Positions 1 through 6,171 of a stretch of DNA of 11,334 nt are shown here, one piece after another; within the stretch, counting starts at the first letter, position 1, and every line of letters begins with the position of its first letter. Below the pieces are notes generated by a model. That model saw only the letters and a list, made by a program, of their open reading frames with translations, was not told the DNA's origin and ran no database searches. This DNA comes from Candidatus Aenigmatarchaeota archaeon. GTDB taxonomy: Archaea > Aenigmatarchaeota > Aenigmatarchaeia > CG10238-14 > SpSt-28. The stretch lies in the NCBI GenBank assembly GCA_023256115.1, contig JAGDWU010000021.1:1-11334 (forward strand), written 5' to 3'. The position numbers and the translations under genes were made by a program.

Positions 1-757
1 CTAATCTATTAACTTCTCTTTCTATATCAGCAGAGGAAAGCTCATCAACTCTTCCTTGAAGCTCAGCCAGCTTAGTTGCCAAGTCTTTTGAAATACTTTC
101 ATAAGTTTTTAATGTTAAAGCGTATTCTTTTCTTGTAATGCCATACCCTCTAAAGAAGATCCCAGCTATAAAAGTAGCCGCAAATATTACAACACTCCAA
201 ATACCCATAAAAGAAAACAAAACCCAAACAATCTTTACAAACCAGCCAATAGGAATTGTCAAAAATGCAATTATAAAAGCTAAAACTCTATTAATGGAAG
301 ATGGAACATTTGTAAATATCTCTAAACTTTGCAAAAATGCCCAGGCTAATGTGTAAATAGCTGCAAAAGGTAGGATAAACAAATAAATTATAGCTGGTAC
401 GTACATCCACTCAGAAGGTAATCCTAACATCTCTAAAATTGACGCAGCATAAGATGGTAATGGAGAAATTTTAAAATTTTGTGGAACCTCAAGATAAGCT
501 GGATAAGGGACGAATTGAGGAATAATAAATAAAGCTATTATTAAAAGAACGAAAAAGATTGAAGACCAAGGAATACCTCCAGCTGGTTTTTTAATAACAC
601 CACCAATAGTTAGTAAAATTAAAATAAAAACTAAAATAAAAACTACTCCTACCAACGAAGAAAGTATGTCATTAATAGCAGTAACACCTTGTGCTGGCGC
701 TAAAGTTAAAATGTATAATATAGTAACCAAAAACACTAATCCCTTTTTCGCTATCAT
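1..757 (-). CDS. Polytopic membrane protein with signal peptide and cytoplasmic coiled coil (partial, C-terminus off the left edge)
   Basis: I translated this frame by hand: it is open from an ATG at 757 to the window edge, giving 252 codons without a stop. Residues 1-22 look like a cleavable signal peptide (two Lys, a hydrophobic run, then APAQG). Hydrophobic helices follow at about 35-54 and 66-82, forming a tight hairpin with a basic loop (IKKPAGG), then about 118-142, 157-180 and 184-202. From about 205 the chain becomes charged and heptad-like (RKEYALTLKTYESISKDL and onward), suggesting a soluble coiled coil. It lies downstream of two small membrane-protein genes on the same strand but has its own TATA-like box, so it may be a separate transcript. 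I do not recognise the family. The signal-plus-hairpin start loosely recalls VirB2/TrbC-type pilins and the polytopic body recalls VirB6/CedA-like channels, but this resemblance is topological only. A gene is very likely; its function is unknown. Confidence 0.8.
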   Translation of the reverse strand, partial: MIAKKGLVFLVTILYILTLAPAQGVTAINDILSSLVGVVFILVFILILLTIGGVIKKPAGGIPWSSIFFVLLIIALFIIPQFVPYPAYLEVPQNFKISPLPSYAASILEMLGLPSEWMYVPAIIYLFILPFAAIYTLAWAFLQSLEIFTNVPSSINRVLAFIIAFLTIPIGWFVKIVWVLFSFMGIWSVVIFAATFIAGIFFRGYGITRKEYALTLKTYESISKDLATKLAELQGRVDELSSADIEREVNRL

Positions 758-774
758 TCTACTATTTGAAATCT

Positions 775-785
775 GTATTTATAAA
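775..785 (-). promoter_or_regulatory. TATA-like box for the partial membrane-protein gene
   Basis: Read on the minus strand the site is TTTATAAATAC, centred about 23 nt upstream of the ATG at 757. That spacing suits an archaeal TATA box driving a leaderless or nearly leaderless transcript. It lies in the 38-bp gap after the preceding gene's stop codon. Not experimentally shown. Confidence 0.5.
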
Positions 786-795
786 CATTATAAAA

Positions 796-1041
796 CTATC
801 TAGTTTTGAAAAAGTAAACCGAGAAAATTATAAATAGAACAAAAATAAATAAAACTGAAGCTGAAAACAGGAGTAGAATGTGAAATGTGTAATAGTAAAA
901 TAGAAATAAAACGAACAAAGCAATAATTGCTGAAATTATTATGTTTATGCTTTTTTCAAAAATTTTAACCTTGTTTAAAAGACCATAAGTTATTAAGAAG
1001 GATAAGAGGGAAAAAGAAAAAGCTAAAATCGTTTCTATCAT
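796..1041 (-). CDS. Small three-helix membrane protein, unknown family
   Basis: This is an 81-residue, almost entirely hydrophobic protein with predicted helices at about 4-22, 31-50 and 54-77. A short basic loop (NKVKIFEK) lies between the first two, and the protein ends in FKTR. Its ATG overlaps the TGA of the upstream gene (1038-1397) in a 4-bp ATGA overlap, so the two are almost certainly co-transcribed and translationally coupled. No catalytic or metal-binding motif is visible and there is no cleavable signal peptide. Such short sequences are easy to over-call, but the operonic overlap and clean three-helix topology favour a real gene. I cannot name a family. Confidence 0.65.
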   Translation of the reverse strand: MIETILAFSFSLLSFLITYGLLNKVKIFEKSINIIISAIIALFVLFLFYYYTFHILLLFSASVLFIFVLFIIFSVYFFKTR

Positions 1042-1397
1042 TTTATTATTTCCTTTGCTTTTTTATACCAATCTTCCTCTTCAATTTTCTTTTTTGTTTT
1101 TTCGCCAAATTTTTCAATTTCCTCAATTTTTTCTTTTATTTTTCCAAACTTTTTAATTACCAAATCTAAAGAGGTTTTATCTAAATAGTTTTTTAATTCA
1201 TAAACTTTTTCTTCTCTTCTTGTAGTAAGATAACTATAGAAAACGGAAAAAATTATAATAGCTATGCCAAGCAAAAAAATAATTGAAATATTCAATAATT
1301 TTAGTGCATCTGGGACTTCAACAATGTTTGAAAGTTGTAAAAAGCTTACAAGTATTAATAATAAACCCAAGAAAATTGAAGCCCTAACTTCTTCCAT
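1038..1397 (-). CDS. Two-helix membrane protein with charged coiled-coil tail, unknown family
   Basis: The protein has 119 residues. Transmembrane helices are predicted at about 7-24 and 33-57, followed by a highly charged Lys/Glu-rich tail (about 60-119) with heptad spacing, e.g. KIKEKIEEIEKFGEKTKKK. The tail is presumably a cytoplasmic coiled coil. It is the first gene of a minus-strand unit: its stop overlaps the start of the 81-residue membrane protein, and a promoter region shared with the divergent YjbQ gene lies just upstream. Its helix-plus-coil design resembles the end of the larger membrane protein encoded at 1-757, so the three could form one membrane complex. That is inference from position and topology. 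No known family recognised. Confidence 0.7.
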   Translation of the reverse strand: MEEVRASIFLGLLLILVSFLQLSNIVEVPDALKLLNISIIFLLGIAIIIFSVFYSYLTTRREEKVYELKNYLDKTSLDLVIKKFGKIKEKIEEIEKFGEKTKKKIEEEDWYKKAKEIIK

Positions 1398-1408
1398 AAT
1401 ATTACTTA

Positions 1409-1440
1409 TTTATACTAATATATAAGGTATATATAAAGAT
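1409..1440. promoter_or_regulatory. Divergent promoter region with near-palindromic TATA sequence
   Basis: The 44-bp gap between two divergent starts (1397 and 1442) is almost pure A/T and holds overlapping TATA-like elements. CTAATATATAAG at 1415-1426 is nearly identical to its own reverse complement and lies about 22-24 nt from each start codon. TATATATAAAG follows at about 1429-1438. One TATA region may serve both genes, both probably as leaderless transcripts. Inferred from spacing only. Confidence 0.45.
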
Positions 1441-1441
1441 T

Positions 1442-1843
1442 ATGATTAAGCATTTTGAAATAACCATTAAAACTAAGAAAAGATTTGATTTTGTAAAAAT
1501 AACAGAAAAGATTGAAGAAATAATAAAAGATTTTAAAGATGGGATAGCTATTTTATATTTACCGCACAACACTTGCGCTTTAATAATTCAAGAAAATGAC
1601 CCAACAATTTTTAAAGACATTGAAAATTTTTTCAATAAAATATTACCGTTAAATGCTAAATATGAACATAATTATGAAGGTTCTGAAAATGCAACTGCAC
1701 ACATTATAAATAATTTAATTTCAAAAACTTTAGCAATTCCGTTTAAAGATGGAAAACTTCAATTAGGAACATGGCAAGATATTTTTGTTGTTGAACTTTT
1801 TGAACCGAGAGAAAGAAAAGTTTATATTTCAATAATTTGCTAA
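1442..1843 (+). CDS. YjbQ / UPF0047 family protein (secondary thiamine-phosphate synthase-like)
   Basis: At 133 residues this matches the usual family length. Conserved family blocks are visible in order: PHNTCALIIQEND at 41-53 (family PHTSAAL-x-xNE), YEHNYEG at 74-80, ATAHIINNL at 85-92, then IPFKDGKLQLGTWQ at 99-112 and the closing EPRERKV. The histidines H42, H76 and H87 belong to the family's conserved polar pocket. Family members form trimers; weak thiamine-phosphate synthase activity has been reported for the E. coli member, but the physiological role in archaea is not settled. No other thiamine genes are in the window, so a thiamine role has no contextual support here. Its 3' end overlaps the convergent gene at 1829-2275 by 15 bp. 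The family call is firm; the function is not. Confidence 0.92.
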   Translation: MIKHFEITIKTKKRFDFVKITEKIEEIIKDFKDGIAILYLPHNTCALIIQENDPTIFKDIENFFNKILPLNAKYEHNYEGSENATAHIINNLISKTLAIPFKDGKLQLGTWQDIFVVELFEPRERKVYISIIC

Positions 1844-2275
1844 TGATTCATCAAAAAACAATTCAATTTTTCTTAATTCGTTTAAAACATTATTAACAAA
1901 TTCATCAATTTCTTTTTCACTTATTTTTTCTTTAACCTTTTCTTTAACTATTTTTTCAACAATTTGATAATTTTTATATTTTTCATTCAATTCTTTCCAT
2001 TTTATTCCTTTTAAAGAATCTGCAATTTTTTGATTAAATGGTAAAATTCCTTTTAACATTAAAAAAGCAATTATAGGATATCCAATGTATCTTTTATATA
2101 TTGTACCATTATCGTTACTATAAACTTTGTTCTCTTTAATTATTACAACATATTTTTTAGAAAAATCTGAAGAATACATTTCCATTTTATTTTCATTTAT
2201 AATGTTAAACCTTTTATCGCCAATGCTTCCTAAAGCTTCCAAAACCTTTATTTTTGGCGGTAAAGATAGCTTCAT
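1829..2275 (-). CDS. Conserved archaeal-looking hypothetical protein
   Basis: The product is 148 residues if translation starts at the ATG at 2275. A longer frame reaches 2338, but its extra 21 residues would be antisense to the MgtC-like gene, while the sequence from MKLSLPPKIKVLEALGSIGD onward looks like a natural N-terminus. The N-terminal half (to about 65) mixes helix and strand. The middle has a distinctive stretch, IGYPIIAFLMLKGILPF, followed by LKGIKWKELNEKYKNY. The last 45 residues are Lys/Glu-rich and helical. No signal peptide and no clear transmembrane segment. I have the impression that this pattern recurs as an uncharacterised protein in other archaea but cannot name a family. 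It starts 23 bp from the divergent MgtC-like gene and its end overlaps the YjbQ gene. Confidence 0.75.
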   Translation of the reverse strand: MKLSLPPKIKVLEALGSIGDKRFNIINENKMEMYSSDFSKKYVVIIKENKVYSNDNGTIYKRYIGYPIIAFLMLKGILPFNQKIADSLKGIKWKELNEKYKNYQIVEKIVKEKVKEKISEKEIDEFVNNVLNELRKIELFFDESLANY

Positions 2276-2298
2276 AATAAGGTTTGAAAAATATTTTA

Positions 2299-2691
2299 AT
2301 GGTAGAACTAGAAATTTTTGCAAAGCTTTTGCTTGCATTAGTTATTGGTTTGATTATTGGTTTGGAAAGAGAAAAAGCTCACAAGCCTGCTGGTTTAAGA
2401 ACAATTACATTGATATGTTTTGGCTCTGCATTAATTACTAGCACTGCTTTAAATTATTTTGATCCAGATAGTGCAGCAAGAATAATTGCAAATGTAATTG
2501 TTGGTATTGGATTTATTGGAGCAGGAACAATTTTAGTAGTAAGAAATCAAGTTATTGGATTAACAACTGCAGCAACAATCTGGGTTTCCGCTATTTTAGG
2601 AATAGTTATTGGTTTAGGTTTATATTTAATTGCAATTTTTTCAACTATTCTTATAATTTTTGTACTTTTTGTTTTGAGAAAACTTATATAA
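2299..2691 (+). CDS. MgtC/SapB-family membrane protein, short form
   Basis: The product is 130 residues from the ATG at 2299. A TTG at 2284 is in frame, but the ATG starts directly at the family's usual first helix. MgtC signatures are clear: LVIGLIIGLERE at 14-25, AGLRT at 31-35, the conserved Asp-rich spot DPDSAAR at 55-61, VIVGIGFIGAGTI at 67-78, and GLTTAATIW at 87-95. Helices are predicted at about 5-22, 35-51, 63-82, 88-104 and 106-127. Bacterial MgtC is tied to growth at low Mg2+ and to F1F0-ATPase and membrane-potential control, but function varies across the family. Many members carry a soluble C-terminal domain; this one ends right after the last helix. It converges on the primase-like gene with an 8-bp overlap. 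Confidence 0.9.
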   Translation: MVELEIFAKLLLALVIGLIIGLEREKAHKPAGLRTITLICFGSALITSTALNYFDPDSAARIIANVIVGIGFIGAGTILVVRNQVIGLTTAATIWVSAILGIVIGLGLYLIAIFSTILIIFVLFVLRKLI

Positions 2692-4048
2692 AATCTGTTA
2701 ACTTTTCCTTTTTCTTTTGACTTTCCTTAAAAATTAATTCTAAATTATCTCTTACTGGTTTATAAATTTTTTCAAAAAACATTCTTTGATCCTCTAACCA
2801 TTCTCTAGGAAATTTTTCCAAATATTTTAAAGCTGCTTCCCAAACTTTTTCAAAATTATAGAAACTTTCAATTTTGTTTTTTACATTTTTATCAAAATCT
2901 ATAGGCAATTGTTCTTTATCGCCAATATAAAACCAGCCTCTTTCGCTAATAGGAGCATTTTCATTTCCAACTTTTTCAAATTTAATTTTTGATGTTTCAT
3001 TTTTTATAACTTCTTCAAATCTTTGCAATGTTTTTCTTGAAAAACCATAAATTGGTTTATAATATTTTGCCCAAGCATAAAATATTGCCCTATTTAATCC
3101 AAAGCTTTTTGCTTTCTCTATATTTTTTTCTTTTATTAGATAATACCTTGCGGCTTGCAACAATGCCATTATTTGAAATCTTCCAATTGAGCCAATCCTT
3201 TTTGGTTTTTCTGGTTTATCTTCTATTATTTTTTGCTCGCTTAATTTTTTTAAATATGAAAATCCTTTAGAAAGTGCAATTTTTGCAATATTATCTGATT
3301 CTCCAATTTCAAATTCTCGCCAATTTTTATTATGCTTAAAATTTTCTGGCTTGGCCCATTCCAAATCAAAATTTAAAATTTCATTTGGTTTAAAACATAC
3401 GCAAACATAATCTAAAAATCTATGAAAAGATAATGGAACAGTAAAAACTCTTTGAATATCAATTTTATTCTCAACTTTTATTTCTCTTTCTTTTCCTTTA
3501 GCTTTTTCTGCTTCTTTTTGAATTTCGTTTTTGCATTCTAAAATTAAAAATTCGCAAATAGCATAAGCAATATCGAGCGGATGAAAATTTTTTAAAATTT
3601 CTTGTGAAATAGAATTTTCATTTATATGAACATGAATTCCTCTACCACTCCATTTTAAAAATATTGATTTATAAATTCCATATTTTTCTGCTTTGCTAAC
3701 AATTATTTCTGCAATTTTTTTCAAAATTTCGAAATCTTCAACGCTACCATCTATATCAATTACTATACTTGTTTTTTCTATGTTGTTTAAATCTCTTAAT
3801 TTTTCAGCACTTATTTCTTTATAAATATTTACTGTTGCATAAATTGTTCTAAGATTTGGATATTCGACAATTAATTTTTTAATGCAATCTTCATTTTTTA
3901 ATTCTATCGGATTTTTATTTTTCCAATATCTAACTATTGTTCTAACTTTTCTCTGCAATTCAATTGCTATCCATCTATTTTTGCAATAATCTAAAATCTC
4001 ATTTATAACATCTTTTCTTAAATAATGATTTTTTATCTTTGCTTCCAT
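2684..4048 (-). CDS. Stand-alone AEP-superfamily primase-like protein (PriS-related core)
   Basis: The 454-residue protein shows the three catalytic motifs of archaeo-eukaryotic primases in order. Motif I is IVIDIDG (about 95-101, acidic D98 and D100). Motif II is WSGRGIHVHI (133-142, compare SGxxGxH in PriS). Motif III is the stretch KIDIQRVFTVPLSFHR (195-210, D197), which aligns with the PriS segment ending RLPGSLH. The metal-binding aspartates and motif II histidine are therefore present, so nucleotidyl transfer is plausible. I see no four-Cys zinc knuckle as in canonical PriS and no PriL Fe-S cysteine set. The helical, Trp/Arg-rich C-terminal half (about 285-440, e.g. MALLQAARYYL and GLNRAIFYAWAKYY) is unassigned. 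It may be a conserved archaeal AEP paralog rather than the replicative primase. Its start lies 4 bp from the divergent trmI start. Confidence 0.75.
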   Translation of the reverse strand: MEAKIKNHYLRKDVINEILDYCKNRWIAIELQRKVRTIVRYWKNKNPIELKNEDCIKKLIVEYPNLRTIYATVNIYKEISAEKLRDLNNIEKTSIVIDIDGSVEDFEILKKIAEIIVSKAEKYGIYKSIFLKWSGRGIHVHINENSISQEILKNFHPLDIAYAICEFLILECKNEIQKEAEKAKGKEREIKVENKIDIQRVFTVPLSFHRFLDYVCVCFKPNEILNFDLEWAKPENFKHNKNWREFEIGESDNIAKIALSKGFSYLKKLSEQKIIEDKPEKPKRIGSIGRFQIMALLQAARYYLIKEKNIEKAKSFGLNRAIFYAWAKYYKPIYGFSRKTLQRFEEVIKNETSKIKFEKVGNENAPISERGWFYIGDKEQLPIDFDKNVKNKIESFYNFEKVWEAALKYLEKFPREWLEDQRMFFEKIYKPVRDNLELIFKESQKKKEKLTDFI

Positions 4049-4052
4049 AATT

Positions 4053-4769
4053 ATGAGAAAAAGGCTTTTGTTATCAAAAGATGCTAAATATTTAGTTGAT
4101 GAGAATGTAAAACAAATAAATACAAAAGAAGGAGTAATAAAAATTGAAGATAAAATTGCAAAAAGTCATTTAGGATATGAATTTAGTGTTGTTGAGCCAA
4201 TGTTAATAGATTATTTAGAAAAAGGATTAAAAAGAGGGCCACAAATAGTTTTGCCAAAAGATGCTGCACTAATTTTGGCTTATACTGGCATAAAACAAGG
4301 TGCAAAAATTGTTGAAGCTGGAACAGGAAGCGCATATTTATCAATATTTTTAGCTTGGTATTTAAAGCCATGCAAAATTTATAGCTATGAAAGAGAAGAA
4401 AGGTTTTATAAAATTGCAAAAGAAAACATAAAAGAAATTGGCTTAGAAGAATTTTTTGAATTAAAAAATAAAGATATTTTGAATGGAATTGAAGAAAAAG
4501 ATGTTGATATGGTAATTTTGGATATGGAAGAAAGTTATAAAATAATAGAAAGTGCTTACAATGCATTAAAGCCAGGCGGATTTTTAGTAGTTATTTGCCC
4601 ATATATAGAAAGCCTTGAAAGAAATGTAAAGGAAATTAAAAAATTTAACTTTGATATTAAAGTTTTAGAAAATATTGTAAGAGAGTGGAAAACAGATTAC
4701 TACATTAGACCAAAAACAATTGGCTTTATGCATTCGACATTTATCATTATTGCAAGAAAAATATTATGA
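4053..4769 (+). CDS. trmI: tRNA (adenine-N1)-methyltransferase TrmI (m1A57/58)
   Basis: The protein has 238 residues, near the usual archaeal TrmI length. It methylates N1 of adenine in the T-loop of tRNA using S-adenosylmethionine; archaeal enzymes act at A57 and A58 and work as tetramers. Visible family marks are HLGYEF at 39-44, RGPQIVLPKDAA at 61-72, SAM motif I VEAGTGSAY at 87-95, motif II SYEREERF at 111-118, VILDMEES at 154-161 with D157 in the catalytic Asp position, KPGG at 173-176, and the C-terminal RPKTIGFMHSTFIIIARK block. Motif I has Ala94 where Gly is more common, a mild change. It overlaps the following MinD-like gene by 4 bp, so the two form an operon. Its promoter must lie inside the divergent primase-like gene, whose start is 4 bp away. 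Assignment is firm. Confidence 0.94.
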   Translation: MRKRLLLSKDAKYLVDENVKQINTKEGVIKIEDKIAKSHLGYEFSVVEPMLIDYLEKGLKRGPQIVLPKDAALILAYTGIKQGAKIVEAGTGSAYLSIFLAWYLKPCKIYSYEREERFYKIAKENIKEIGLEEFFELKNKDILNGIEEKDVDMVILDMEESYKIIESAYNALKPGGFLVVICPYIESLERNVKEIKKFNFDIKVLENIVREWKTDYYIRPKTIGFMHSTFIIIARKIL

Positions 4770-5500
4770 GAATAATTGGAATTTTTAGCAATAAAGGTGG
4801 GGTAGGAAAAACTTTTCTTTCTATAAATCTTTCTTCTGCACTAGCAATGCTTAAAAATTATGTAACATTAATAGATGCGAGCTTTGGAAATCCAAATGTT
4901 TCTATTGCATTAGGAATTTATAATCAAAATAGTATAATTGATGCAATAACTCAAAATAAAAAAATAAGAGAATGTATCTATTATTCTCCTTATGGATTTA
5001 AAATTTTGCCAGGAAGCTTAAATATTTATGATTCGATAAAAAGCTTTAACTTTGAATATTTGTTTAATTATTTTGCTGATGATTTTTTAATTATCGATAC
5101 AGAATCTGGATTTGATGAAAGAAATTTAAAAATTTTAAATGCATGCAACGAAATAATTTTAGTTACATTGCCAGAATTTCCAGCAATTTTCGAAACATTA
5201 AAATTGTTAGAAATAGCAAAAAATAAAAAAATTTTGGCAATAGTTGTTAATAGAGTTAGAAATAAAAAAGAAATTGAAAAAGTGAAAAAATATTTAGAGT
5301 TCGACAATCTAATATTTTTACCAGAAGATAAAAGAGTTAGAGAAATGTATGAGAAAAAAGTTCCTTTTGTGAATTTATATCCAAATTCTATTTTATCTTG
5401 CGAAATACTAAATTTTGCATCACTTATTAGCGGAAATACGATAACTTTTAAACCTAGTTTAGAAGAAAGAATAAAGTCATTTTTTGGATTCTACAAATAA
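4766..5500 (+). CDS. MinD/ParA-type ATPase with MinD-like membrane-targeting tail
   Basis: The 244-residue P-loop ATPase has the deviant Walker A KGGVGKT at 10-16, a switch segment LIDASFGNPN at 35-44 and Walker B LIIDTESG at 108-115. A MinD-like helix follows after LPEFPA. The second Asp of the usual DxD switch is Ser39, and the loop after Walker B is TESG rather than the common SPAG/TPPG, so hydrolysis kinetics may differ. The last residues, LEERIKSFFGFYK (232-244), form an amphipathic helix very like the membrane-targeting sequence of bacterial MinD (B. subtilis MinD ends with IKSFFG followed by a short tail). It is translationally coupled to trmI by an ATGA overlap. No MinC, MinE or ParB partner is in the window. 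Its 3' end overlaps convergent pcm by 24 bp. MinD is the best call; another ParA/MRP-type ATPase is less likely. Confidence 0.88.
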   Translation: MRIIGIFSNKGGVGKTFLSINLSSALAMLKNYVTLIDASFGNPNVSIALGIYNQNSIIDAITQNKKIRECIYYSPYGFKILPGSLNIYDSIKSFNFEYLFNYFADDFLIIDTESGFDERNLKILNACNEIILVTLPEFPAIFETLKLLEIAKNKKILAIVVNRVRNKKEIEKVKKYLEFDNLIFLPEDKRVREMYEKKVPFVNLYPNSILSCEILNFASLISGNTITFKPSLEERIKSFFGFYK

Positions 5501-6094
5501 CACTTCAGTTACATATTTCTTCTCTATTTTATCTCTTTTTCTTATTTTATATAAAATTTGTCTTCCTTTTTCAATCAAAGGAACTAGCATTATACCATTA
5601 AAACTTAATTGATTGTATAGTTTAATAGGAAAATCCCTTACAGCAAAGCTTACTGCTATTCTATCAAATGGTGCAAATTCTTCTAACCCTTCTAATCCAT
5701 TTTTTCTAAAAATTTTGCAATATTTTATATAACCTGTTTTTTCTAAATTCTTTTTTCCAAATTCAAATACTTCTTCATCTATTTCAATTCCATATACTGT
5801 GCACTTAACAATTTCATAAGCATAAGCTAATAAAATTCCGCTTCCAAATCCTACTTCTAAAAATTTATTTCCTTCTTCTAATTCTAGCTCTTCTAAATAT
5901 ATTGCATGCATGTGAGGAGCTGAAATTGTTGCATCAGAAACTATTGGTAATGGCATGTCAAAATAAGCATTTTCTACATATTTTTCTAATACAAAATTTT
6001 TTCTATCAACTTTTAGAAAAGCATTTTTCACTTTTTCACTTTTTATATATCCAATTCTTTCCAAATACTTTACTAGTTCCTCTAAAGAGAACAT
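5477..6094 (-). CDS. pcm: Protein-L-isoaspartate O-methyltransferase
   Basis: The 205-residue protein transfers a methyl group from SAM to L-isoaspartyl residues in damaged proteins, starting their conversion back to aspartate. Family signatures are VDRKNFV at 29-35, AYFDMPLPI at 43-51, the substrate-binding TISAPHMHA at 56-64, SAM motif I LEVGFGSG at 79-86, YGIEIDEE at 101-108 and APFDRIAVSFAVRDFP at 141-156, which matches the family block containing APYDRI. Length is typical for archaea. The gene converges on the MinD-like gene with a 24-bp coding overlap, so the last codons of both are read from the same DNA in opposite directions. It starts 77 bp from the divergent RNA methyltransferase gene. 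Assignment is firm. Confidence 0.95.
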   Translation of the reverse strand: MFSLEELVKYLERIGYIKSEKVKNAFLKVDRKNFVLEKYVENAYFDMPLPIVSDATISAPHMHAIYLEELELEEGNKFLEVGFGSGILLAYAYEIVKCTVYGIEIDEEVFEFGKKNLEKTGYIKYCKIFRKNGLEGLEEFAPFDRIAVSFAVRDFPIKLYNQLSFNGIMLVPLIEKGRQILYKIRKRDKIEKKYVTEVLFVESKK

Positions 6095-6171
6095 CTAATA
6101 TAATATTATATGAAAAATTTTAATCGAATTCGTTTTCATTTAACTAACAAAAATAGAAATACTTTAAATAT
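6095..6171. promoter_or_regulatory. Divergent intergenic region between pcm and the RNA m5U methyltransferase gene
   Basis: This 77-bp A/T-rich gap must hold both promoters. For pcm (minus strand) the best box is around 6110-6122 (AAAATTTTTCATA on the minus strand), 16-28 nt from the start. For the plus-strand gene, the strongest TATA-like string, CTTTAAATAT at 6162-6171, directly abuts the ATG and is too close for a leaderless start. A weaker CATTTAACT near 6138-6146 has the expected spacing. No Shine-Dalgarno motif is seen for either gene. Confidence 0.35.

Noticed and set aside
138..356. Open frame on the plus strand, 72 codons
   Set aside because: It lies antisense within the polytopic membrane-protein gene that reads through to the left edge; its product lacks domain character, and the minus frame has a signal peptide, helices and a TATA box.
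2284..2298. TTG start for the MgtC-like gene
   Set aside because: The ATG at 2299 begins directly before the family's first helix; the five extra residues add nothing recognisable.
2276..2338. N-terminal extension of the 1829-2275 gene by 21 residues
   Set aside because: The extension is antisense to the MgtC-like coding sequence, and the protein's natural-looking N-terminus begins at the ATG at 2275.
2127..2441. Open frame on the plus strand, 104 codons
   Set aside because: It overlaps both the conserved minus-strand gene and the MgtC-like gene in another frame; the composition (Phe/Trp/Cys-rich) looks like a frame shadow.
4183..4566. 127-codon open frame on the minus strand
   Set aside because: It is antisense inside trmI; the Leu/Gln/His-rich translation is typical of the reverse of a Lys/Glu-rich gene.
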